A stretch of 64,000 nt of DNA from Lepus europaeus (taxonomy: Eukaryota; Chordata; Mammalia; Lagomorpha; Leporidae): the NCBI RefSeq assembly GCF_033115175.1, contig NC_084850.1, forward strand, positions 2,541,024-2,605,023. Direction: 5' to 3'. The notes under the pieces were generated by a model. It was not told where the DNA came from. It made no database searches and saw nothing but the letters and a program-made list of their open reading frames with translations. Below, one piece after another: positions 34,876 to 45,589 of this stretch. Position 1 is the first letter of the stretch. Each line of letters starts with the position of its first letter. The translations under genes were made by a program, and so were the position numbers.

Positions 34876-36338
34876 CTGTATTCATTAACAATATTGGTTT
34901 GTAGGGTTTTGTTTTTTTTTTTTTTTTGATGTCTTGTGTCTGGTTTTGGCACCACGGTAATGCTAGCCTCATAGAAAGAATATGGCAGAGTTTCATCCTT
35001 TTCAATATTCTGGAGTAGTTTCAAGAATATTAGGGTTATTTCCTCATTAAATGTTTTTTGGGGTTCTGGTGTAAAGCCATTAGGGCCTGGACTTTTCTTT
35101 GTTGAGAAACTTTTGGTTTCTGCTTAAATCACATGACTTGTTATGGGTCTGTTTAGATTATTTTTATCATCTTGATTTAACCTTGGTAGGTCATATGTTT
35201 TGAAAAATTTCAATTTTCTTCAAGATTTTCCAATGTGTTTCCAATTTGTTCATAGGTGTTTCTTATAATCCTTATATTTCTGTGTTATCACTTGTAATAT
35301 CTCCTTTTTCATTTCTAATTTTGAGTTTTTTCTTTTGTATTTATTAGTCTGGGTAGATTTTATCTATTTTGTTTTGTTTTTACAAAAACAGCATTGTATT
35401 TTCATCTTTTTTTTTTTAGTTACAGTTTCATTTATGTCTGATCTGAGTTTGTCTCTTCCTTTAGGTCTAATAATATTTGCTTTACATATTTGGTGATCTT
35501 GGGGCCATATGTATTTATGATTATTGCTGAATTTATCCTCTTATCAATGTATAATATTCCTCTTTGCTTCTTTTTGTAATTTTTTAAAAATTTCAGTGTG
35601 TTTTATCTGATACGAGTATAGCTACTCCTGTTTGTTTTTGGTTTCCATTTGAATGGTATTCCTTTTTCCAAACCTTTGCTTTCAGCCTATCTGTATCTTT
35701 AGCTGTGAAATGAGTTTCTCATAGGCAGAATATGGTTCAGTCATGGATTTTTATTATTTCAATGCAAATTTCCAACTTATATCTTTTGAATGAAGAATTC
35801 AATCCATTTACATTCTGGTTAATATTGAGGGATAAAAATGAATTCCTATCATTTTGTTGATTGCTTACTGATTATTTTATATATTCTGTTTATTTCTGCT
35901 TCTGTTTTTATTTTTCTTTGTGGCTTTGTATCTTTCTGTCATAAGTTTCGAGTATTTTCTCTTTTGTGGATCTGCTCAGTTAGTGAATTTTGTACTGTCA
36001 TGTGTTTTCATGATGATTGTTATGATCCTTTACTTCTAAATTAAGACCTCACTCAGGATTTCTTGTAGGACTCATAGGTTGAGATGAATTCTCTGTTTTT
36101 CTAATCTGGGAAAGAATTTTTTTTCCTCCACACTTCTAAAGGGTAGCTTTGCTCAACATAGTATTCTTGATTACAAGTTTTTTTTTTTCTTACAAGACCT
36201 TGGATATATTATTCCATTTTTTTAGACTGTAGGGTTTCTACTGAGAAGTGTGCTATTTATCTAATGAGTTCTCATTTATGCATACCTTGCTGGTTGTCTC
36301 TTACCATTTTTAGAATACTCTCCTTGTCCTTAATTTTT

Positions 36339-36388
36339 TAAAGATTGATTTATTTAATTGAAAGTCAGAATTACACAGAGAAAAGGAG

Positions 36389-36431
<43 letters not shown>

Positions 36432-36689
36432 AGTCTTCCATCTGCTGGTTCACTCCCCAGTTGGCCACCATAGTTGGAGCTGCACGTATCCATAGCCAGG
36501 AGCCAGGAGCTTCTTCCGGATCTCCCATGGAGGTGCAAAGCCCAAGGACTTGGGCCATCTTCCACTGCTATCCCAGGCCATAGCAGACAGCTGGATCGGA
36601 AGTGGAGCAGCCAGGACTCAAACTGGCACCCATATGGGATGCCAGCACTGCAGGCGACGGCTTTACCCACTATGCCACAGCACTGGCCC
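36339..36689 (-). mobile_element. CSINE, older form, antisense
   Basis: (GA)n run at about 36395-36430, body ending GCCACAGCACTGGCCC. Perfect 14-bp TSD TGTCCTTAATTTTT at 36325-36338 and 36690-36703. Confidence 0.95.
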
Positions 36690-37013
36690 TGTCCTTAATT
36701 TTTGATAGTTTGCCTATAATATCCCTTAGAGAAGGTCCTTTTCAATTGAATCTTCATGGGGCCCTTTGAGCTTCCTGTATTTGGATGTCCATTTCTTCAT
36801 TTTTAAAATGAATTTTCTCTTTATTTTTTCCCAACTGGTTTATTTCAAAAGTTTTGTCCTAAAAATCAGAAATTCTTTCTCCTGCACGTTCTAGTATATT
36901 GTTGAAACTCTCAATTGTATTTTTTATTTCATTGATTGAATATTTTACGACAAAATTTCTGTTTGGTTGGCTTTTTTAATTTAAATATTAATGAATTTTT
37001 AAGATGCAATGTG

Positions 37014-37345
37014 GGGCCAGCGCTGTGGGGCAGTAGGTTAATCCTCTGCCTGTGGCGCCGGCATCCCATTTGGGTGCCGGTTTAAGTCCCGTCTGTTCCT
37101 ATTTCAATTGAGCTCTCCGCTGTGGCCTGGGAAAGCAGTAGAAGATGGCTCAAGTCGTTGGGCCCCTACACCCGAGTCAGAGACCGGGAAGAAGCACCTG
37201 GCTCCTGGCTTCGATTGACACAGCTCCAGCCGTTGCAGCAAACTAGGGAGTAAACCAATGGACAGAAGACCTTACTGTCTGTCTCTCCCTCTCATTGTCT
37301 GTAACTCCACCTCTCAAATAAATAAATAAAATCTTAATAAAATAT
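37014..37345 (+). mobile_element. CSINE, older form
   Basis: GGGGCCAGCGCTGTGG head, body with GAAGAAGCACCTGGCTCCTG, tail CTCTCAAATAAATAAATAAA. It lacks a long CT run. TSD not clear. Confidence 0.92.
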
Positions 37346-38049
37346 TCAGTGTTATTTGTAGATACAATTCTAAGAACATAATGATCTTCCCTTCTTTTCT
37401 ACCCTCCCTCTATCTATTGAATTTCTCATCTGTTGTTTTCCTCATTTCTTTCAATTATCTGTATTCTCTTGCATCTCACTGAGTTTCCTTAGAATAATTA
37501 TTTAGAATCCTTTTTCAGGCATTTCATAGAGTTCCTTCAAGTCAGGATCTATTTCGGGAAAACTTCTGGGTTCTTTCAGAGATATTATACTTCCTTTCTT
37601 CTTTATATTTCGTGGGTCACTACATTGATCCATGAAATCTAGTGTAAGTTTCTTCTTTGTGGAGTTAAGTTTCATTGGAAAAATTTTTTCTTGTCCAGAT
37701 GAACTGTAGGTTGTCAGTTGGGTATTTGCTTTGGCTTTGTCTCTAGGTGAGCACAGAAGTGAAATCTCTGAATGATTTCTCCAGCTGTGATCAATGTCAG
37801 CAGTGGCTGAGTGTCACATTCATCTCCTCTCCAGCGGTTCCTGAAGGCAGCATTTTGACTTTAAAGTGGATATGGACTTCCAAAGGTGTGTATCTTCAGG
37901 CCCCAGAGAGTTATGCATAAATCACACTTGGTGTTGTGAAACACAGAAGGGACTACTTCATTGTATGAATAGACAAGACTGAGTGATGCTGGGGCTTGTG
38001 GCACCAATGATTATGGCCATGTAACTGTGTGATGTGAATGGCGTGTAAC

Positions 38050-38844
38050 TGTGTGATATGAATGAGACCTTCCCCAGATCTTGCTGGGTGGGCGTGTATG
38101 ATACTGGAGTGATGTGAAAGAGATCTTGCCCAGTACCCATGGAGTGAATATAGATTATTCTGGGGGACTATGCAGTGACAGGTCGAGGCCTGGAGCAGTA
38201 GAATGCAAGTAAGGTCTTCCTCAGGTCCTGTAAGGTGGATTTCAGTGACTCTCAGAGTTATAGTCCCAGAGCCACAGATCAGTACGGGGGTCTTGCCTAA
38301 GTTCCAGGGGGAAATTAAAGGTTATATTGGAGTTTGTGCTCTGGAAGTCTTTGAGCTACAGATGTTGAATGGAGATGGCCTTCTCCGGGTCCCCCAGAGC
38401 AAGCACAGGTGTCCATGGGACTTATAAAGGCAACAGTTCCAGTCCTCGAGCTGCAGGGTGCAGTGGAGACCTTTCCCATATCTCATGTTTCACTCACTGG
38501 GTTATACCCGGGTTTGTGAGCTGGAAGTCATCAGTCAAGTGATTCTGAGAATATAGCTCTAACAATCCCAGGCCCAGAGATGCCTGATTTACAGAGTACC
38601 ATATCTAGTCTCACAGAGTGATCACAGATTATTCTGGGAACTGTGCATTAGCAGGTACAAGTCCAAATTGGTGGGTTGCAGATAAAAGCTTCCTCACATC
38701 CCTCAGGATGAGAGCAAGTGTTTTTGTGACTTACAGAAGAAATAGTCGCAAACCAAGAGCTGCAGATTGCAGTGAGGCCCTTACTCAAGTACCTTGCGAT
38801 GAACTCAGGTGACCATGCAATATAGCTCCCAGAGTTGTAAGTGG
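38050..38844. repeat. Degenerate tandem array, monomer about 80-95 bp
   Basis: About nine diverged monomers share the pattern GAGCTGCAG-rTTGCAGTGAGG-CCTTnCtCAgGTcCC followed by a GAGCACAGGT/TTATTCTGGGAACT and GTGACTTACAGAG block. Clearest copies start near 38184, 38354, 38448, 38671 and 38757. It sits at the 5' side of the antisense L1M and just before a sense L1M endonuclease segment, so it may be a monomeric L1 5' UTR. Coding content: none. Confidence 0.6.
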
Positions 38845-39684
38845 TAAGTTAAAGTTGACATGAAGTAACGACTAAAATAATGAAACAAAGTGTTGTAGCT
38901 AATATATCAAAACATAAATAAAAGGAAATCATAAAAATATACAATTGACCTAAAAAGAGAAGAAAGAGGAAAGGACAAAAGAACAGATGAGACAAATGAA
39001 AAACAGATAGCAAAATGACAGATTTAAACCTAACCATATCTGTAATGACATTAAATGAAATTATTGAAATGTGACAGTTAAAAAGCATAAATGAGAGATT
39101 GATTAAAGTAATATCCTACCTTATCTTACCTACATGAAGAACATTTTAAATACAAAGATACATATGGTTAAAATAAAAGGAAGGGAAAAAGACATACCAC
39201 ACAATTGCTATTTAAAAAAAGCTGAAAAAGCTATATTCATATCATACAAAGTAAATTTCAGAGCCAAGAATATTACCAGGGAAAAGGAAGGTCATTTAAT
39301 AATGATCAAGAACAAAATTCATCCAGAGACTATAACAATTCGTAACCTTTATATTTTATAACAGAGCTTTGAAATACATGAAGAAAAAAATGATAGAACC
39401 TCACAAAGGAAAAAACACATTCATAATAATATTCATATTTTTGAGATTCCTCTCTGAAAAAAACAGAAAATAGTAAGGCTATATATTTGACCAATACTGT
39501 CAACCAAAATGAACTAATTATAGGTAATTTATAGGTCACTTCATCCAGAAGAGCATAATACACGTGCACATGGAACAGTTACCAAGATAGATGACATTTG
39601 GGGCCATAAAAAAAGTGTTAATGCACCAAGTAGAACATTTTGAATTTTTAGCACTGTGATGATGAAGAATTAAACACAGGCCAT

Positions 39685-39995
39685 GAGGCTGGCTTTGTGG
39701 TGCAGCAAGTTAAGCTGTGACTTGCAATGCCCAGATCCCATATCAGAGTACTGGTTTGAATGCAGGCTACTCCTCTTCTAATCCAGCTCCCTATTAATGA
39801 GCCCGAAAAGACAACTGATGGTGATCCAAGTTTTAGGGTACTGCCACTCATGTGGAAGACCAGTAATGCCAGGGCTGGCTGTTATAGCTGCTTGGGGAGT
39901 AAACCAGTGCATGGAACATTTTTTTTTCTCTCTCTCTCTCTCATTCTTTCTCACTCTCTCTCTTTCATGCTCTGTCTTTCAAACAAATTTAAAAA
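39685..39995 (+). mobile_element. CSINE, old diverged copy
   Basis: GAGGCTGGCTTTGTGG head, decayed body, CT-rich run at about 39928-39967, tail TCTTTCAAACAAATTTAAAA. No clear TSD. Confidence 0.85.
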
Positions 39996-40351
39996 GCATA
40001 TCCTTTTTTTGTTTTTTAATTTTTTTTGTTTTAAAATTTAATATTTTGTGACATTTTGTCATATTCACTTCATATGGTGACATTGTATACATATACATAT
40101 ATACTGCTTTTCTTGAAAACAGAAATATTAATATCACAAAATTATGGATTCATGACAATAATCACAATATGAGGAAAGAAGGTTATATTGTCAAGTATAT
40201 GGTATAATTCAGTGAAGCAATGTTTCTACCTACAAACCAAATGATATGATAACACCATGCAATTGTTATATTTTCTATATATAAACTTTCACAAGTAATT
40301 ATTTTTAAAAGACATACAGGGTTCAATTATTTAAAAAAAAGTCAAATTCTG

Positions 40352-40490
40352 TAGCCTGACCTTTCCATGGGTTTGATTCCTGGTTCTAACACTTGCCATT
40401 TTAGCAAGTCAAGTTATTGTTCTGCACTTGTTTACCCATCTGGAAAGTCTGGATAATGATAAATGAATTAAATAAAATAACTTTTAATGT
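40352..40490 (+). mobile_element. MIR-like SINE fragment
   Basis: GGGTTTGATTCCTGGTTCTA, then CACTTGCCATTTTAGCAAG and CATCTGGAAAGTCTGGATAA follow the MIR core order. Diverged. Confidence 0.5.
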
Positions 40491-40649
40491 TAATAAATTT
40501 TAAAATATTATAGTCATGCAAATTATGTTTTCTGACTATAATAATGAAGTAAAGTTAGAACTCAATAGCGTTATAATTTCTGGAAAATTCTGACGCATTT
40601 GGAAACTAATTAAAATTCCTTTAAATAACTCATGTTCCAGAAAAATCAC

Positions 40650-41298
40650 AACTGGCTATGACAAGCCTTCATCTACTCAGCAGTACTGGTGGCAGCAACT
40701 CTGGTGTAACTGGTGAACAGAAGTCAACATTCGGCCTGTGGTTCTTGTATACGCATGTGTTCCAGAAATACTAGCAGAGGCAAAAATCTGTGTTCTGCAC
40801 TGACTTTGAGTCTGGCTGGAAAGATTGACAGGAGGCTGTGTACCCAAATAGGACTGTGAGGTGCCCCCAGCCTCCCAACAAACCACAGACTGCAGGGCTC
40901 AAAACCCCTAGGCAGAGCACACACAGGCAGCTGACTCTATGAGTGTCTTCCTCTCTGTGGACAGGAGGGCCGGCAGGGCGGAGTGGATCCAACAAATCCT
41001 ATATATGCTATATGTAAACAAGTCAGAAAACCTAGAAGAAATAGATTTCTGGAAACATAAAATCTACCAAAATTGAGTCATGAAGAAATAAAACACCTAA
41101 ACAGAACAATAACCAAGACGGAAATTGAATCAGTAATAAAGACCTTCCCAACAAAGAAAAGTCCAAGACTGGATGGCTTTACCACTGAATTCTACCAGAC
41201 ATTTAAAGAACTAACTACAATTCTTCTCAAGAAAAAAAAAAGTTGCATATGGATGTTTATAGTAGCATTGGCAACTTGGTTAAATGAATCAAATCTTT
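40650..41298 (+). mobile_element. Rabbit L1 with 5' UTR joined directly to reverse transcriptase
   Basis: About 40650-41003 matches the L1 5' UTR seen at 2700-2910 (CACTGACTTTGAGTCTGGCT, then CACACACAGGCAGC). It then joins ORF2 at the segment before the RT (AAGAAATAGATTTCTGGAAA, PTKKSPRLDGF reading). ORF1 and the endonuclease are absent. The 197-codon frame 41073-41666 is this RT start read on into the antisense CSINE and is not a gene. Confidence 0.75.
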
Positions 41299-41650
41299 TT
41301 TCAAAGGTTTATTTATTTGAAAGTCAGAGTTACGCAGAGAGAGGAGAGGTAGATAGATGGGGGGGGTCTTCCATCTGCTGGTTCACTCCCCAAATGGCCG
41401 CAACACAATGCTGTGTTCACTCCATAATTGGCCTGAGCTGCACCAACCTGAAACCAGGAGCCAGGAGCTTCTTCCGGGTCTCCCACGTGGGTGCAGGGGC
41501 CCAAGGAGTTGGGCCATCTTCTACTGTTTTCCCAGCCCATAGCAGAGAGCTGGATTGGAAGTGGAGCAGCCAGGTCTCGAACCGGCACCCATATGGGATG
41601 TTGGTACTTCAGGCCAGGGCGTTAACCTGCTGCACCAGAGCACCAGCCCC
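41299..41650 (-). mobile_element. CSINE, older form, antisense
   Basis: TSD TGAATCAAATCTTT (41285-41298) and TGAACCAAATCTTT (41651-41664), one mismatch. Contains an 8-G run at about 41360-41367 and an extra partial duplication (two CACTCC blocks) in the body. Confidence 0.93.
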
Positions 41651-41956
41651 TGAACCAAATCTTTGAAAGACATAAAATACCAAAGCTGGATCAAGAATAT
41701 ATAGAAAACCTGAGTAGTCCCATTATAGTAAATAAAATGAATCTGCAGTTGATAATGTTCCTACAAAGAAAACTCTGGGTTCAGTTACCTTCATTGGTAA
41801 ATTCTATAGAATATTTATAAAAGAAATGTAAATTCTACGCAAAACATTTAAGAAAATTGAATAGGAGGATTTATTTCTCATCTCAACTTATGAGACCAAC
41901 ATTATCTTAAGAGCACACAAATGCCTTATAAGAAAAGAAAACCATAGACCAATATT

Positions 41957-42313
41957 AGTAAAATTATTTTATTTATTTACCTTTATAAAGGCAAAGTCTT
42001 GACAGAGAGAGGGGAAGAGACAGTGAGAGAAGGAGAGACAGAATAAAAAAGAGATCCTCCATCCACTGGGTCATTCACCACATGCCTACAACAGCTGGGG
42101 CTGAGCCAGGCTGAACCTAGGAGCCAGGGATGCCATCTGCATTTCTTACCTGAGTGGTCAAGGCCCAAGTACTTGGGCCATTATCTGCTGCTTCTCAGGT
42201 TCATTAGCAGGATATGGATTGGAAGTAGAGATGGGGTTGAATCTAAGTTCTTTGATAGGGGATACAGTAGTCCCAAGTGGAAGCTTAACTTTCTGCAGCA
42301 CAACACCCATCCC
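41957..42313 (-). mobile_element. CSINE, old, antisense, first of two at one target
   Basis: Decayed antisense C repeat (reversed tail TTTTATTTATTTACC, GAGAGGGGAAGAGACAG, body). Direct repeats AGACCAATATT (41946-41956) and AGATCAATATT (42314-42324) flank it. More diverged than its right neighbour. Confidence 0.85.
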
Positions 42314-42324
42314 AGATCAATATT

Positions 42325-42667
42325 CTTTTTTTTAAAGATGTATTTATTTATTTGAAAGACAGAGTTACAGAGAGGCATGGGAGGGAGAGAGAGAGAGAGA
42401 GAGAGGGAGAGAGTCTTACATCCACTCATTTACTTCTCAAATGGCTGCAACAACAGAGGCTGGGTCAGGCCAAAGCCAGGAACCAGAAGCTTCTTCCAGG
42501 TCTCCCACATGGATTTAGGGGCCCAAGGACTTGGACCATCTTCTGCTGCTTTCCCAGGCCATAGCAGAGATAGTACTGAAGAGGAGCAGCTGGGACACAA
42601 AGTGGCGCCCATATGCAATGACAGCTGCAGGCAGCAGCTTTACCTACTATGCCGCAGTGGCGTCCTC
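42325..42667 (-). mobile_element. CSINE, antisense, second insertion at the same target
   Basis: Antisense C repeat with (GA)n at about 42389-42406. Flanked by AGATCAATATT (42314-42324) and AGACCAATATT (42668-42678), a duplication it shares in sequence with the CSINE to its left. Confidence 0.9.
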
Positions 42668-42809
42668 AGACCAATATTAAGTAGGTAGTTTTAAAATGCT
42701 TTCAAACAGAATTTTAACAGATAAAATGCAACCTGTAAAAAGGATGCTACAAGATATCCAAGTGCAGTTAGTCCTAGCAGTTCAAGTTTGAGATAATATT
42801 TGAAAATCA

Positions 42810-43533
42810 TGACTAGAGCCTAGGGAGATTACTGACGCCATGAACAGGAGTGTCAAATTGTTAAGTCAGCAACAGGAGTCACTGTGTACTTACATCCCAT
42901 GTGGGATCTGTCCCTAATGTGTTGTCTAATGTGCAGTGATGCTATAACTAGTACTGAAACAGTATTTTTACACTTTGTGTTTCTGCGTGGGTACAAACTG
43001 ATGAGATCTTTACTAATTATATACTGAATCGATCTTCTGTATATAAAGATAATTGGAAATGAAAAAAGGAAAAACCTGGTGTTAAATTGGAAATGGCATA
43101 GAAAATTAATTAATTTTTTAAAAAAAATATATTATGTAAGATCTCTGTTTTTAATGTACTGTACACTCTTATTTAATGCTATAACTAGTACTCCAACAGT
43201 ATTTTTTTTTCACTTTGTGTTACTATATGGGGGCAAACTGTTGAAATCGTTACCTAATATATACTAAACTGATCTTCTGTATATAAAGAGAATTGAAAAT
43301 GAATCTTGATGTGATTGGAAGGGGAGAGGGAGCGGGAAAGGGGAGGGTTGTGGGTGGGAGGGAAATTTTGGGAGGGGGAAGCCATTGTAACCCATAAGCT
43401 GTACTTTGGAAATTTATATTCATTAAATAAAAGTTTAATAAAAAAGATATAAATATTAGCTGATAAGCTGTCAGCTCTCCAAATATCGGGAAGGAAAAAT
43501 AAAGGCCACAAACTGGAAAAAAAAAAAGAAAAA
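42810..43533 (+). mobile_element. L1 double-unit 3' UTR with 3' transduction
   Basis: Double-unit 3' UTR like 539-1440: unit 1 about 42810-43060, linker about 43065-43130 (AAACCTGGTGTTAAATTGGA), unit 2 to about 43440 with the G tract at 43316-43382 and L1 AATAAA at 43426-43431. After a first short A stretch come 71 non-L1 bases (43446-43516) ending with AATAAA at 43498-43503, then a second A tail from 43517. The repeat GAAAATCA at 42802-42809 and 43534-43541 brackets the whole. Confidence 0.8.
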
Positions 43534-43847
43534 GAAAATCAATGTAATAAATTCCTTTAACAAACCTGAAAAAGACCAACATGGTATTCTCAACAGAAGC
43601 ATTTGACAGCATCCAACAGCCAATATTGATGAAATCTCTACACAAACTAGGAATAGAAGGGAACTTCCACGCCTGATAAAGAAACCACATTAAAATATGG
43701 TAAAAGAATGAATGATATTGCTGTAAGCTCTGGAACAAGAGAAAGAGTCCAATTTCATCAATAGACATATTAAACACTGTATTAGAGATTCTAGCCAGGG
43801 CAATAAAACCATAACAAAACAGAAAAAGAAAGAAAAAAAATGAAAAT

Positions 43848-44012
43848 GGGATAGAATAGAGAAGAGTACAATAGAGTGGAATGAAATGGAATAGAGTGGA
43901 GTGGAGTGAGGTGGGGTGGGGTGAGGTGAGGTGAGGTGGGGTTGGGTGGAGTGCAGCAGAAAAAGATAGACTAGAGTAGAATAGAATATAATAGAAAAGA
44001 ATAGAATAGACA
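43848..44012. repeat. Pentameric (ATAGA/GTGGA/GTGAG)n simple repeat
   Basis: About 165 bases of related 5-mers grading from AATAG to GTGGA to GTGAG to GTGGG and back to AATAG. It directly precedes an L1 5' end. A 259-codon frame on the minus strand (43250-44029) is produced by this repeat plus reversed L1 and is spurious. Confidence 0.85.
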
Positions 44013-44020
44013 AAGAGAGA

Positions 44021-44799
44021 GGGTTCCAAGATGGCGGAATAGGGAGGTTGCTTACTGATAGTCCAGGGGAAGATACTTTAATAAAAGTGGAGATATTGTA
44101 GTCTCAGTGAAGATTAGAGGGAAAATGGCAGAGGAAACTCTTCTATAATTAGAGGGACACGGTGGATCTATTGGGAGGACACGGGCACCCACGGCTCGGG
44201 ACCCCAGCTGCCAAGAGCCTCTGCATCAGCACTGGAAAAAGAGGTGAGTGAGATGAAACTACAGTAGCCAGAGACACTGGAAGAAAAGCAGCAGGAAGAG
44301 CCTAGAGGGAATGAGGCTTGAAGCCCCATGGGGGAAAGTACACCAACCTAAATAGAGGAGAAAAAATAAAAGGAAGATATGGACATGATTCTCTCTTTCC
44401 AATCACCTACAGCATACAATCTGACAGAGCAGGTGCCATTTTAGACATATGTAACAGCAGCACCAGCTCAGGGCTGCGCCCAGCAATCAGCTGAGCAGAA
44501 AAATCTGAATCAGTGGGGAGTAATAACAGGAGACCTAGTGAATGTGTGGAGCTTATGAACTGGGACTTTGAAGAAAAAACTGAGGGTGTGTGCGAGAAAT
44601 CACAGTGTGGCTGAAACATGAGTAGTCTCAGTGGGAGATGCCACAAACTCACCCTTAACACTGAAGAACTGAACAGAGCTCTCTGGCCACACCCACCACA
44701 AGCCTCTAGAGATTCGATGAAAGCAGACAGTCCACTTACCTACAGAGTCATAGTACAATGAGAAAAGACACAAGAGTTAAAAAAAAAAAGAAGAAACCA
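44021..44799 (+). promoter_or_regulatory. L1 5' UTR
   Basis: Complete-looking L1 5' UTR starting with the AAGATGGCGGAATAGG motif, in L1 a YY1-type site near the start; the CAAGATGGCG core is visible at 44027-44036. It is the best-preserved L1 promoter start in the window. No evidence of activity can be read from sequence alone. Confidence 0.7.
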
Positions 44800-45589
44800 A
44801 TGAGTATCTGCACAAACGCCAAACAACAAATGAAACAACCAAGGAAAGAAGAACAAGGAAGACAACATGATGCACCCAAAAGAACATGACACTTCAATAC
44901 AAGATTATGAAGACGAAGAGATAGAAGACATGTGAGAAATGGAACTCAAAAAATTCATAAGAATATTTAGAAGTAATCAAAAACAAACACAAGAACTACT
45001 GAAATCCATGCAGGACATGAAAGAAAATCTCTCTCATGAAAATTAAATCTTAAGGAGGAATCAAAATGAAATGAGGAATCTAGTAGAACATGAAATTGTG
45101 ACATTGAAGAGAAATCAAAATGAAATGAATAATTCAATAGAAAAAAAATTAAAAAAAAACAGTTGAGAGCCTTAAAAACAGAATCAGTGAGGAAGAAGAG
45201 ATAATATAAGACTTAGAAGACATAGCACAGGAAAGTATGCAGTCAAACCAAAGACAAGAAGAGAAATTTAGGTATCTAGAAATATTGCTGGAATCTACAG
45301 GATACTATTTAAAAACCAAACAATCGGTATCTAGGAATTACTGAAGGCATGGAGAGAGAGAAAGGATTAGAAGGCCTTTTTAGTGAGATACTAGCAGAGA
45401 ACTTCCGGGTTTGGAAAAAGAAAGAGACAAGTACAGGAAGCATGCAGAACTCCCAATAGACAGACCAGAAGAGATCCTTGCTATGACACATTGTAATCAA
45501 ACTCGCCACAGTGAAACATGAAGAAAAGATTCTAAAATGCGCAAGAAAGAAATGTCAGATTACGCTCAGTGGATCTCCAATTAGACTCA
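44800..45589 (+). pseudogene. L1 ORF1 remnant
   Basis: ATG at 44800; a stop follows near 44887 and more later. In broken frames, the Glu/Lys/Asn-rich coiled coil is readable, including a duplicated RNQNEM segment (about 45058 and 45113), and then the C-terminal domain up to a GSPIRLT motif at about 45571-45590. The remaining C-terminal domain is deleted. In active L1 this protein packages the RNA. Confidence 0.8.

Larger units (their letters stand above)
34876..38049 (-). mobile_element. L1M element, antisense (ORF2 through ORF1/5' region)
   Basis: Starts mid-ORF2 reverse transcriptase (TATTCATTAACAATATTGGT), runs through the endonuclease (about 35470-35830) and ORF1/5' region (about 36050-37700, with TTTTCTAATCTGGGAAAGAA and GAGCTTCCTGTATTTGGATG typical of L1M/HAL1). 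It has two CSINE insertions. At its 5' side it meets the tandem array at 38050. Protein frames are lost. Confidence 0.75.
38850..40645 (+). mobile_element. L1M ORF2 endonuclease-region fragment, sense
   Basis: Recognisable blocks: AACCATATCTGTAATGACAT (39031), GAATATTACCAGGGAAAAGG (39268), ACAGAGCTTTGAAATACATG (39362), and AATGAAGTAAAGTTAGAACT (40543). CSINE (39685-39995) and MIR-like (about 40352-40490) sequence lie inside; about 40000-40350 is AT-rich with no identity. Frames are broken; a 75-codon endonuclease remnant lies at 39134-39361. Confidence 0.7.
41651..43835 (+). mobile_element. L1M ORF2 reverse-transcriptase region, sense, with nested inserts
   Basis: Decayed RT sequence in three visible blocks: 41665-41956 (to ACCATAGACCAATATTAG), 42668-42809, and about 43534-43830 (AACATGGTATTCTCAACAGA matches the DAEKAFD region; GCCAGGGCAATAAAACC ends the block). 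Two CSINEs and an L1 3' end interrupt it. No usable frame remains. Confidence 0.75.

Noticed and set aside
41073..41666. 197-codon plus-strand frame
   Set aside because: L1 RT start read through into an antisense CSINE; no start context, broken domain.
43250..44029. 259-codon minus-strand frame
   Set aside because: It is made of a pentamer repeat (TSPHPTSLHSTL-like), reversed L1M RT and reversed L1 3' UTR; no protein family.
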